Made by a program: the position numbers and the translations under genes | Notes under the pieces: generated by a model | Seen by the model: the letters and a program-made list of their open reading frames with translations, nothing else | The model's database searches: none | What the model was told of the DNA's origin: nothing | DNA from: JAEUSG01 sp964590225 | GTDB taxonomy: Bacteria > Fibrobacterota > OXYB2-FULL-49-7 > JAEUSG01 | Assembly (NCBI GenBank): GCA_964590225.1 | Contig: CAZPWS010000016.1 | Coordinates: 1 to 57,917 of the forward strand | Reading direction: 5' to 3' | Length of the DNA stretch: 57,917 nucleotides | In this document: one piece after another, positions 25,706 to 34,879 of the stretch | How positions within the stretch are numbered: position 1 is the stretch's first letter | Layout: each line of letters opens with the position of its first letter

Positions 25706-27273
25706 CAAAACTTGTATTAATATTTGCTTTACTTACATGTATTTGTTCCTATTCACAAGATGCTCCTGACAGCATTATAATATCAGACAGTATTAATATC
25801 TGCCTAACCGGCCCTGGAAAAACAATTCGACAATCTCCAGCTATTGCTTATGGAGATAGCGTTTATATGGTAGTTTGGCAGGAAGGCTGGCACGGTAAAA
25901 ACGGAAAATCCAGAATTACTGCTGCCAGAGTTCATACTAAAAGGGGACTAATTGACTCAACGGGCATCATAATTTCGCCCTGTTCAACCGGTACGCAGGA
26001 AAAACCTCGTATAGCATTCTCAAATGGTATCTTTCTTGTCGCGTGGCACGATATGCGCAACGGTTCGGACTGCAATATATACGCTGCAAGAATTACCAGC
26101 AACGGAACCATACTTGACACCACACCTATCCCACTCGCGGTAATGCCGCGCACGCAGGTTCTTCCGGATGTAGCCGGTTTTCCAAAGGGTTTTATGGTTG
26201 TGTGGCAGGGTTTTTCTGGCCAGTCAACTACAACAAGATTATTTGGAGCAATTGTTGATTCTGCTGGACTCGTTACATCCACTCCTCTCAATATTAATAA
26301 ATCAAACCCAAGAATAGCATGGAACGAAAACAGCTTTGTTTTAACATGCAAAGCGGCCAATCGAACCAACCAGTATGTCAGACTTGACACTATTGGGAAT
26401 ACGATTTCCACCCCAGTTGATATTTACGGGGGCGGCTCATCCGAAGCTGTGGTTAAAAACGGAAGAGGCTGGGCAATTGTAATGCATAGAGAGGATCCCG
26501 ATTACTGGGGATGGGGTGGGCCTGGAGCAATTATGGCGTATTATATTACATCCGCAGGTAATTTGACTACAAGTACTGCTCAACCTTGTTATCAATGTAC
26601 GCCTACCCGTTACGCGAACTGGCTTGATTACGGTATTTTTAACACTGCGGGACAACCATGGCCTTGGGGTAAATGTGCTGTTGCGTGGGATGGAACACAT
26701 GTCGTGGCTGTGTGGACCCGTTATAGGCTTGGTGGCGGAACAGGAATTGATTTTGTGCGTGGCTCTATAATTACAGGCAGACTCGAAAGAGATATTCCGG
26801 TAGAACCAAAAGGGGTTTTTGTTTCCCGTCCTACAGGAGAAGATTGTCTGATAAATCCAGTTATTGCTTCAAACAATAACCATCAGCTCCTATGTGTATT
26901 CGAAAAAACAGTATCGGGCGGCGGCACTCATATTGTTGCCAAATTCATTTACACCTCAAACGATTCGGGAATATCAACGGAACGGGCTCACGCAAATATT
27001 GGCTATGATGATATCGCTTTGGCTCCAAACCCCTTCAATGGAAGCGTCCAAATAGTTGTATCTTCAATTCAAATTGACTACATGAAAACATATCCATCTG
27101 TGGCGATTTACAGTGTCAATGGAAAGCGAATAACAACTCTTAAAGCTGCCACAAGAAAAGGGAATCAGCTTGAATACACATGGAACCCCACAAAGGAACC
27201 GAGTGGTGTGTATGTTGTTAAGGTTTTCGCGGGCAAAAATGTTATCAGTCGCAAATTAACAATGGTGCGTTAA
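25702..27273 (+). CDS. exported repeat protein with C-terminal sorting domain (family B)
   Basis: Signal peptide (LVLIFALLTCICSYS), then repeats of the form VxWxDxR-x-G-x-D/N-IYxARxxxxGxxLD, for example FLVAWHDMRNGSD then NIYAARITSNGTILD. The pattern is that of a beta-propeller or similar all-beta fold. The last ~85 residues form a type A sorting/FlgD-like domain: LAPNPFNGSVQI, a central VAIYSVNGKR strand, PSGVYVVKVFAGKNV, and a basic end (RKLTMVR). Proteins with this tail are usually exported and attached or released by a type 9-like pathway in FCB bacteria. Paralogues lie at 41878 and 47696. No enzyme motif recognised. Confidence 0.75.
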   Translation: MTKLVLIFALLTCICSYSQDAPDSIIISDSINICLTGPGKTIRQSPAIAYGDSVYMVVWQEGWHGKNGKSRITAARVHTKRGLIDSTGIIISPCSTGTQEKPRIAFSNGIFLVAWHDMRNGSDCNIYAARITSNGTILDTTPIPLAVMPRTQVLPDVAGFPKGFMVVWQGFSGQSTTTRLFGAIVDSAGLVTSTPLNINKSNPRIAWNENSFVLTCKAANRTNQYVRLDTIGNTISTPVDIYGGGSSEAVVKNGRGWAIVMHREDPDYWGWGGPGAIMAYYITSAGNLTTSTAQPCYQCTPTRYANWLDYGIFNTAGQPWPWGKCAVAWDGTHVVAVWTRYRLGGGTGIDFVRGSIITGRLERDIPVEPKGVFVSRPTGEDCLINPVIASNNNHQLLCVFEKTVSGGGTHIVAKFIYTSNDSGISTERAHANIGYDDIALAPNPFNGSVQIVVSSIQIDYMKTYPSVAIYSVNGKRITTLKAATRKGNQLEYTWNPTKEPSGVYVVKVFAGKNVISRKLTMVR

Positions 27274-27278
27274 TCGAA

Positions 27279-28352
27279 GTGAGAACATTATTGCTTTTTT
27301 CTCTTATCATTACAATGGTACTGGAAGCAGAAATCATTATATATGACGAGAGCAGATCTAATTGGTTAGTAGATTGTTTTGCAGGCAATAGCACAACCGG
27401 TAATGAATTTTACCAGGGACCAAAGCTTGAAGTTGGGGGTTTAACTACACCGGGAATACCTGTAGTCGATCCAAGTGGAATCGCTTATCTGACAGGAGGC
27501 ACTGGTCTTTCAGAAATATCAACTGATGGAATAATTAGGCAAATCATGCCAAAAAGCGGCCTTATCGAGGGACCAATGGAAGAATGCATGGCCGGACTAC
27601 CAATATGGAGCATAAAGGATAGCGCGCTGTTCCTTACCGGCCCTAATTGTCTTCGAAAAGTTGTACATAGAGAAGATGGAACGAGTTGGGTTGAGGTGGT
27701 CGCTGGCGTCCCATTTACAGATGGCAGCGTTGATGGACCAGCAAAATCGTCAACATTCCCATTAAGATGTATGGGAATTACATGTGATTCACAAGGCGTT
27801 TTTTATTGGCTCCAGGTTGATAGATTGCGCCGCATAAAAAACGACACAGTCTCTACGCTCCCGTTAAACTTTATCGACCCTCCAACAAAATTTAATTTTG
27901 CAATGGGAGAGAATCGACTTTCAAGAGGCGAGAACGACCATGTTCTGTACATCAGTGACTTCTTTCAGTTCCGACTCCTGCGATATAACATTATAACAGC
28001 TGAGCTAACCAGATTCTGCGGAACAGGTGTACAAGGGCCAAATACAGATGGTCCGGCGCTCACACAAGCTACCGCTGGTTCCGGTTTTCGTGGCCATTAT
28101 GACCCTTTTCACAACGCAATATGGGTCGGCGGTCCTGATGAGGATAGATTCAGATGGATGAGAATGACCGACAGCATGGTAACAACGGTAATTGGTCCAG
28201 GGGGAGGCGCGTGGGATCCGAATGGTATCGGTGTAGGAGCGGCCGCGGTCAGACTCCTTTGGAATAATGTTTCCGGATTTGACGATAGCGGCGGTGTTTA
28301 CATATCAGGCAACCCAACCCACAGCGTTTATAGAGCATATAACCGCCACTAA
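27279..28352 (+). CDS. exported NHL-like beta-propeller protein (family A, copy 2)
   Basis: Close paralogue of the gene at 24578. Residues ~20-215 are nearly the same as copy 1, while the second half differs strongly (for example CGTGVQGPNTDGPALTQA against CGLIRSEDPYNRFGKNADG). It starts with GTG at 27279, six bases after the family B stop, and has a signal peptide (TLLLFSLIITMVLEA). No sorting domain follows; it ends at AYNRH. Its stop overlaps the stop of the convergent 1,134-residue gene. The A-B-A order suggests a tandem duplication around the family B gene. Confidence 0.75.
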   Translation: MRTLLLFSLIITMVLEAEIIIYDESRSNWLVDCFAGNSTTGNEFYQGPKLEVGGLTTPGIPVVDPSGIAYLTGGTGLSEISTDGIIRQIMPKSGLIEGPMEECMAGLPIWSIKDSALFLTGPNCLRKVVHREDGTSWVEVVAGVPFTDGSVDGPAKSSTFPLRCMGITCDSQGVFYWLQVDRLRRIKNDTVSTLPLNFIDPPTKFNFAMGENRLSRGENDHVLYISDFFQFRLLRYNIITAELTRFCGTGVQGPNTDGPALTQATAGSGFRGHYDPFHNAIWVGGPDEDRFRWMRMTDSMVTTVIGPGGGAWDPNGIGVGAAAVRLLWNNVSGFDDSGGVYISGNPTHSVYRAYNRH

Positions 28353-31300
28353 TATGACCATCGCGCTGCAGCTAGTTTCTCAATTCCATCAACATAACCC
28401 GTCAGCTTTTTCCCGGAAACTTCAACTTTCAAACTGTACCACCGGTTCATATCTATACGCTGGTTAACCTCAGCAAGTATCATAAGCTTACCACCTTCTA
28501 CACGACACAACTGAACCTTTTTATCCGACATATCAAGACGAATCATACTGTAGTTGTCATTGTTCATAACATCAAACCTGAAACCTGCCGTCTCGTGTTT
28601 ACCATCCACCTTAACCATATTCTCAAAAGTCTGATTATCAACAGTTATGCTCTTGTTTGTCTTAGACAATGAAGCAACCTTTGTCGAATAAACACCAGCG
28701 AATGAAGTCCCACTTGAATTTACTTTTTTAGAAACATTCATTAACATATTGGGGTGTGAAGGTTTTATCGTACGCTCCACACTCGTAACATTTGAGCTGG
28801 AAACCCTAAAGGGAACGCTAACGCTCTGCTGCCTGTTTCCTCTGTTGTCAACAGCAACGGCGTGAACCGCATGAATGGAAGTATTCGTAAAAGAGGAATA
28901 AGGCAAATTAACAGAATAGGGAGCTATGGAGTCACGACCTACAAAAGTCCAGTCTAAATAAAAATCTACATATGCTACCCCACTCCTATCCGATGCCTTA
29001 ACTTGAACATCTAACCCGTTTGTATCCACAAGGACAGGCTCAGGTTCCCAGGTATGTCTGCCCCAGTAAAACTTAATCTGTTCATCCGATAAATAAACAG
29101 GGTTAACAACTTCAACAAAAGGCCCACTGTGATCATCGTCTATCTCGTTTTCGAGCCTTACTTCTGTCCAATCGTCAGTCAATGAGAGTTGTATCCCTGA
29201 TCTTAATTCACTGCGAGTCTTAGTATGCAAAACCCCATTAATATAAACTCTGTTACTATTCCCGCGAGAAAGATAGGTAAGTATAGCTTCACCGTTTCCT
29301 TTCAAACGAACCTGCAAATCACCTGTCTGAACAGCTTCTGTTGCACTACCTTTCACATAATAAGCCATCGTCTGACCAAAACTCTCCAATGTATCAAATG
29401 AAAAAACCGCAATAGCGGTATCGTTTCTAATTATCGTAGGGCGTTCAAAAATTGGCGCACCCTCAGGATAAGAAAGTCTCAGGCCACTCTCCGAAACACT
29501 GCCATGAAAGCGGACAAGCGCCAAAACACGCTGACTGTCGGGGGTCTCGCTAATAAGGCCCTGCCAACCATCCGGCAATCTGCTATCCAGGGAAACAAGC
29601 GTTCTCTGGAGCGCCTGCACCTGATCCGGACGAGTGTCCGTATAATAAGCGGCAGCTGTGCTCATCTGAACGGAAGATGCGGCCAGTGGAACCCTGCGAC
29701 CAACCACCATACCCCAAAGATCCATATAATTACTTGTGCCGCCGCCAGCAGCAGGGGGTGGACATGTCACAACAAAATCACCTGCGCCATCAATTGTAGC
29801 AAGACCAAGCCGGCCATTGAAACACCACCATGAAGAGCGAAGGGTATCGGCATACCGATTTGCCTCAGTGGCATTTACAGTGTTACCATTAAGCGAATCA
29901 AACACAATGTAAGGCATCATTCTGGCCTTTAAGTCAAGCTGCCCACCTTCGTAATACAGGTCCCTTGTATATGGCAAAAGCGGATCTACATAAAATGTAG
30001 CCGCAAAACCATTCTTCCATGAGCCGGAAGCCATGCCATTAGCTCCTGGTAAAACCCTGGCAAACGCTACTGTCGTTTTATCGTAAAAAGAGACAAGAGA
30101 ATGATATGTCACCGCTTTCTCGTCAATAGGATTTGTAGAATTCAGACGATTTAACCGAGCAGCGGTAGCCATAACTCCATCGTTATTGTCCCACCTGCTC
30201 ACGGTCTCAACATTCAAACTCTGGTACAACTCACCCGTTATGCCTTGAAATGCCTTGACAAAAAACAGGTCGCCTTGCGTCCCATCAGGGCGCAACGAAT
30301 CGTTATCAGGAGTAATTAATGTGACTCGTCCTTCAGACGATCTACCGCCATTATAAGAGCCATTAGCAAGAGCTTTCGCGCTCCTACTTGTGTCCCTCCA
30401 TCTATCCCATGGATATGGATGAACAGGAGCATTATACGAAGCAGGAATACCATAACTTGTTCGAGTCGTGCTTGTCCAAGAATGGACCACTACTTTATCG
30501 GGCGTGCGATGCGAGCCATAACCATGATGCCTTGACCTAAAGGTACCATGAAGACGCCTTGAAGCCTCAGAGTAGGAAATAACCGTATCCGGCTCTCCAC
30601 AAAAACGGAGCATGAGATATGCCTCATAGAACTCAGTTAATCGCTGTTCTATACTCGCATCACCCATATTCAACAAACTGTGCCGTATCCGGTTATTCCA
30701 CCCATAACTTGGTAGAGCTCTCATACCATAAACACCTCTCGCTAAAAACGCATGCGCCAGGGGGTCCTTAAAAACAGAAGCAGCATAGGCCATAGTATGG
30801 TTAAAATGTACACCATATTCTCCACCATGGGGATGACCAAGCACCCCGTCACCACTGGATATTTTCATGTCCCTGTAAGCAATATCGGTATGGTGTCCAT
30901 AAGGAGAGACATCCGCAGCATTAAAAGCGGAAGGGTTGGCCATAATATTCCAAGTAAATCCCTCGTAAAAATCACGCCATATACCAAAATTGGAGTAAAA
31001 AACATTTACAAAACCGTGGTGATCCCCTGTAAAATCGGGGGCATATGAGGGAGCCGGTACCGGATTTCGAGCAAGCTGCCCTCTACTTCTGTCCCATGTC
31101 CTAAGCCACTCCTTGATAGGTTTTCCTGCAATTATACGGGGGTCAGCAAAATCCTGGGGTACCGCAAGGCCGGTAACACATCTTGCCGTGCAGAAATAAT
31201 CCATACAATCGTCAAAACCCAGATACACTGTGTCGTGCTCAACTGCCGGCCAAGGCGGAACGCGAGTTGCCGCCGCCGAAAGCGCAGTTGCTATGGTCGC

Positions 31301-31753
31301 AGGATAATTATTCCATGTGCCATTCTTGACCAACTGTAAGGCATTTCGAATATTGGAGTAAACTTTGCCGCCGTCAACAGCACGCTGAACGCGGGCGAGT
31401 AGCGTATCACGCGGCACCCCGCACATCGCTATCTGTTCGTCGGTGCCATCCGCCGCAAGGAAAAGCTGCATATACCACTTGCCATCAGTATTAATCCCAA
31501 GAGGGGCATTGACCGTTTGACCAGACTTTATCCCTCCCCACTTACCAGCCGCTTCATTCCATCCCATATACTCCTCACAAGCCCTTATCCAAAGAGCCAT
31601 GCGATCAAGACAGAGACTTAAAAGTTCCTGATGGGTTACTGCCCCCTTTTTAATCTGACCAGGCCCCGGCCAAGGAGCAGCGTAAATTGTTGTCGCCCAA
31701 AAGCAGAATACAATCACAAACAAATTTAATAGAATCTTGCTTCTTTTTGTCAC
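28349..31753 (-). CDS. large exported protein of unrecognised family C, copy 1
   Basis: An 1,134-residue exported protein (signal peptide ILLNLFVIVFCFWATTIYA) that I cannot assign. The N-terminal ~450 residues are helix-rich with aromatic and His-rich segments (DFTGDHHGFVNVFYSNFG, SPYGHHTDIAYRDM, EYGVHFNHT). The central ~400 residues are beta-rich (HRTPDKVVVHSW, RVTLITPDNDSLRP, SSWWCFNGRLGLATI). This resembles in layout an alpha/alpha-toroid plus beta-sandwich polysaccharide lyase, but only as an inference. At ~876-990 there is an Ig-like domain, and at ~1040-1134 a LamG/concanavalin-like module. No sorting domain. The start is GTG with TAGGAGGATC upstream. It lies 40 bases behind the 964-residue gene in one operon. 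A paralogue is at 37354. Confidence 0.75.
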   Translation of the reverse strand: MTKRSKILLNLFVIVFCFWATTIYAAPWPGPGQIKKGAVTHQELLSLCLDRMALWIRACEEYMGWNEAAGKWGGIKSGQTVNAPLGINTDGKWYMQLFLAADGTDEQIAMCGVPRDTLLARVQRAVDGGKVYSNIRNALQLVKNGTWNNYPATIATALSAAATRVPPWPAVEHDTVYLGFDDCMDYFCTARCVTGLAVPQDFADPRIIAGKPIKEWLRTWDRSRGQLARNPVPAPSYAPDFTGDHHGFVNVFYSNFGIWRDFYEGFTWNIMANPSAFNAADVSPYGHHTDIAYRDMKISSGDGVLGHPHGGEYGVHFNHTMAYAASVFKDPLAHAFLARGVYGMRALPSYGWNNRIRHSLLNMGDASIEQRLTEFYEAYLMLRFCGEPDTVISYSEASRRLHGTFRSRHHGYGSHRTPDKVVVHSWTSTTRTSYGIPASYNAPVHPYPWDRWRDTSRSAKALANGSYNGGRSSEGRVTLITPDNDSLRPDGTQGDLFFVKAFQGITGELYQSLNVETVSRWDNNDGVMATAARLNRLNSTNPIDEKAVTYHSLVSFYDKTTVAFARVLPGANGMASGSWKNGFAATFYVDPLLPYTRDLYYEGGQLDLKARMMPYIVFDSLNGNTVNATEANRYADTLRSSWWCFNGRLGLATIDGAGDFVVTCPPPAAGGGTSNYMDLWGMVVGRRVPLAASSVQMSTAAAYYTDTRPDQVQALQRTLVSLDSRLPDGWQGLISETPDSQRVLALVRFHGSVSESGLRLSYPEGAPIFERPTIIRNDTAIAVFSFDTLESFGQTMAYYVKGSATEAVQTGDLQVRLKGNGEAILTYLSRGNSNRVYINGVLHTKTRSELRSGIQLSLTDDWTEVRLENEIDDDHSGPFVEVVNPVYLSDEQIKFYWGRHTWEPEPVLVDTNGLDVQVKASDRSGVAYVDFYLDWTFVGRDSIAPYSVNLPYSSFTNTSIHAVHAVAVDNRGNRQQSVSVPFRVSSSNVTSVERTIKPSHPNMLMNVSKKVNSSGTSFAGVYSTKVASLSKTNKSITVDNQTFENMVKVDGKHETAGFRFDVMNNDNYSMIRLDMSDKKVQLCRVEGGKLMILAEVNQRIDMNRWYSLKVEVSGKKLTGYVDGIEKLAAARWSY

Positions 31754-31793
31754 AGATCCTCCTATAAATTTAACAGTTACGACAATCTTTCTA

Positions 31794-34688
31794 TCATCTT
31801 AAAATAGAAAAAACTCCCTTTGCCTGCTTGTCTCCTGCTGAAAAACGATAGAAATACATACCGGGACCTACCTTCTTTCCCACGCCATCAACTCCACCCC
31901 AAACTACCCCTCGCCTAACATAACCCATTTCACCCGAAACGCCCTCAGCTACACGACAAATATGCTTGCCTCTTATATCGTAAACATCAAGACTGTAACG
32001 CATATCGGGCCGCTGCGAAATAAAATCAAGCATAAAGCTGGCAAAAGAATTGAATGGGTTGGGATAAACCCCTACATTAAGAGCTGACTTAAACTTGACG
32101 CCACTTCCCTCCAATTTAGTAATAAGCGAATCACCCACTATTACTGTGTTTGCGTAATCTAACTTTACCTGCGCAATTCTAACATTACCGTGGTCGAGAA
32201 CATACAACCACTTATCAGGATCAGTAGCGATATAACTGCAAAGCGCCAGCGAAAGGCCATCAGGGCCAGAAGAGACATCATCTCTGTTACCATAACGCCC
32301 AACATTGCAAATCCAATTACCATTGGCATCAACAACTTCAATGGTGCGACTAAACTGTTTAGGTATAAAACTACGACCGGAAGCATCTGTATAAAAGTTG
32401 CTATTCCAACATACGCAGCACATGGCACCATTCCCCCAAAAACCAGTCTGTGACCATAATGGAGATGTTTTGTCGGAACGATATCCATATCTGTTAACGG
32501 AATACTGATTTGAGGTTATGCCAAGCGTATCGATACCTCCTCTACACGGCGAATTCGAAGCATAAATGTTTTTCCTCGCATCGGTTTGTAAAAATGAAGC
32601 CTTCCATAGAAGGAGAGTATCCACAAAAATTCCAAGACTATCGTACAGAATGGTTTTATCGCCCTGCGTTAAAATTACAGAACCATCCGGTGCAACACCA
32701 AAGGCTCGCGTGTTTAAATTGCCTGTAAAAGGCACCTGTGAGTTGGTTGGTGTACTCAGAACATTCGCACGCACAACAGGAAGTACACCAAAATTCGTTG
32801 TTGCAAGCTTGAAACTATCAGGATTCAGGCGATATAACTTTCCTCCATAATCATTAAGATGTACAAACCCTTTAGCATAACCAAAAATTGAATTATAAGT
32901 CATCCCAATTTGCCAATCATATGACAAATGAGCGTGTCTAATAGCGCTGTCAGATATCTCAAAACGGTACCTCGCCCCCATTCCATTCATATAAAGGTGG
33001 CTGCGCGAAGGATCGCTCAAAAACATTCCACCAAAATGCCAAGGAGGAACCATACCCGGCTCTTGCTTCGATTCTGTTCTTATATCTTCGGCAAAATCAC
33101 GCAATAACGCAAGACCGCTACCAGTATCACGAAAGACCTGAATACCAGGCTGTCTATAAACCATCCAGATTCTGGTCTCGCCACCCCAGTCATCCAAACC
33201 AAACATTGGGCAAAAGGCGTAACCTGTCTGACCGCTTGAGCTCATAGATGCTGTCGGATTGAAGAAAACGGAAAACTCCCGTTTAAATACAACTGAAGGA
33301 TCTTCTAAGCTTTTCAATTTCTTGACAACAACCTTGTGAGGCAATGGAAGATTTGTACCAGAAGTTCCGAGACGCTTTGATAGCAAAAGATATATAGCCC
33401 CTGTCTTTTTACTTACTTCTATCTGAATCGGAGGAATGGTGTCGTTATTAAGAATGGTTTTAACATGAACACCTTCAGCCGAATACGCCTTGATGCTAAG
33501 AGAATCGCAAACATAAACTATACCGTCACTATCACAAGCAATACCTCTCGGTGCACTAATAAGATCCCTTGACGAATCCAGAGGTATCGATGGAGCAGCA
33601 ATAAAAGGGGCTATCTGAGCTGTTGGCCAGTTCGCACGACTTTTAGCAAGAACAGCCGGCACACCAAAATCGGAAGCATCAACACGAACACGCCAAATTG
33701 GCTGCAAAATAGAGCTATCTCTATTAACACCGTATTCAAATGCTGTTTTTGACAGCAGTATATCTCTGTTTGTCCCTATCAGGTATGCATATTGTCCGTC
33801 AGGACTCAACGCAGATCGCCAGTAGCGACCAGCCTTGTTGGCTGACCCATACTGGCCAAGATCCGTAATATTAATAAAAGGGGGAAAAGGAACCCGTGGG
33901 CCAGGAAATGGCAATCCACCCGTAGTTCCATCGGCCTTAATTCTTAGCAACTCCCCCCAATCACTCAGCCAAACTATCCAACCACCACCAACCGAGAGCC
34001 TCGACGGAGAAGAATAGTATTCGTATCGTTCAAAAGTATAGGGCATACTTAAGCCTGCATTGAAGGCCATACCAGGAACAAGCCAGCTACTATTTTGCTT
34101 TTCAATCTGGTGTTTATTAACATACAACTGACTATTGCTCAAAGCGCTACTACTAAAAGGAACCAAGGTTTTAACATAGTTGCCATCGTGGTCAAACATC
34201 TTTAACTGCGAAGTTCCCATACCGTACGACAAAACATAAACACCTGCCGAATCCGCTACTATCCCTTCAACATTTTCGTAACAGGTCATGTCTTTTTTGT
34301 GTTCCAAAACCATCCGATTTAAAACAGGTGATAAACCAAGTGAAACACGAACAAAACAGCGAGAAACATCCTGTACGGGTTTTCCTGCCATATCCGTCAA
34401 GTCCCACTCAATAGTCTGATTGAGCGAATCCTTGATAAATGGTGCCGGTGCGTTTGAACCAAGAACTCCCGACCCAAGAAGAGTGACTACTCTACCCTCA
34501 GAATCCTCAATCGCAACAGATACATCACACCGAGAAGCCACGCCAAATTTTATAACCCAACGGTCGAGATGCTTCTCGATTTTAGGCACTTCGGTAAATT
34601 CAAAGGTTTCCTCACGATCAATTCCGAAGGTAGCTACAGCACAAAGAACAAGGAAGATCGCAGCAGATAGATTATTGTTAGACAGCAT
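31794..34688 (-). CDS. exported beta-propeller protein with FlgD-like N-domain and C-terminal sorting domain
   Basis: 964 residues with a signal peptide (AAIFLVLCAVATFG). Residues ~35-110 resemble a FlgD-type Ig domain (VSVAIEDSEGRVVTLLG, TIEWDLTDMAGKPV). Residues ~120-850 are NHL/propeller-like repeats with blade strands such as GVYVLSYG, GIACDSDGIVYVCDS and KWLYVLDHGNVRIAQV. The last ~90 residues are a sorting domain: VYPNPFNSFASFM, YDIRGKHICRV and GPGMYFYRFSAG. Propellers of this kind may bind polymer or cell-surface ligands. A GGGGG ribosome-binding-like tract (34695-34699) lies six bases from the ATG. First gene of a two-gene operon with the family C copy 1 gene. Confidence 0.75.
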   Translation of the reverse strand: MLSNNNLSAAIFLVLCAVATFGIDREETFEFTEVPKIEKHLDRWVIKFGVASRCDVSVAIEDSEGRVVTLLGSGVLGSNAPAPFIKDSLNQTIEWDLTDMAGKPVQDVSRCFVRVSLGLSPVLNRMVLEHKKDMTCYENVEGIVADSAGVYVLSYGMGTSQLKMFDHDGNYVKTLVPFSSSALSNSQLYVNKHQIEKQNSSWLVPGMAFNAGLSMPYTFERYEYYSSPSRLSVGGGWIVWLSDWGELLRIKADGTTGGLPFPGPRVPFPPFINITDLGQYGSANKAGRYWRSALSPDGQYAYLIGTNRDILLSKTAFEYGVNRDSSILQPIWRVRVDASDFGVPAVLAKSRANWPTAQIAPFIAAPSIPLDSSRDLISAPRGIACDSDGIVYVCDSLSIKAYSAEGVHVKTILNNDTIPPIQIEVSKKTGAIYLLLSKRLGTSGTNLPLPHKVVVKKLKSLEDPSVVFKREFSVFFNPTASMSSSGQTGYAFCPMFGLDDWGGETRIWMVYRQPGIQVFRDTGSGLALLRDFAEDIRTESKQEPGMVPPWHFGGMFLSDPSRSHLYMNGMGARYRFEISDSAIRHAHLSYDWQIGMTYNSIFGYAKGFVHLNDYGGKLYRLNPDSFKLATTNFGVLPVVRANVLSTPTNSQVPFTGNLNTRAFGVAPDGSVILTQGDKTILYDSLGIFVDTLLLWKASFLQTDARKNIYASNSPCRGGIDTLGITSNQYSVNRYGYRSDKTSPLWSQTGFWGNGAMCCVCWNSNFYTDASGRSFIPKQFSRTIEVVDANGNWICNVGRYGNRDDVSSGPDGLSLALCSYIATDPDKWLYVLDHGNVRIAQVKLDYANTVIVGDSLITKLEGSGVKFKSALNVGVYPNPFNSFASFMLDFISQRPDMRYSLDVYDIRGKHICRVAEGVSGEMGYVRRGVVWGGVDGVGKKVGPGMYFYRFSAGDKQAKGVFSILR

Positions 34689-34879
34689 AAAACACCCCCA
34701 AGGCTACTAAATTAGTACACAAAGCTTCAGTATTAAATATAAAGTAAGCTTTTTACTTTTAATGTGCTTAACGATTTTATAACTAAAGAATACCAGTATT
34801 GTACTTTTCTTAATGTTTTTTTATATGCGATCGGTTTGAACAATTTTGGAGCCAGCTAACAACAATTATTTTATGTCAC
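34689..34879. promoter_or_regulatory. AT-rich gap upstream of the 964-residue propeller gene
   Basis: 191 bases between two minus-strand genes. It holds a short hairpin, AAAGTAA/TTACTTT around five bases (34741-34759), which could end transcription of the upstream AraC-type gene. It also holds a dyad AATAC-CA-GTATT (34789-34800). The downstream gene probably has its own promoter here, but I cannot place it exactly. Confidence 0.3.

Noticed and set aside
24578..28352. A-B-A gene order as a transposon with terminal repeats
   Set aside because: The repeats are paralogous coding sequences with diverged 3' parts. No transposase, terminal inverted repeats or target duplications are visible.
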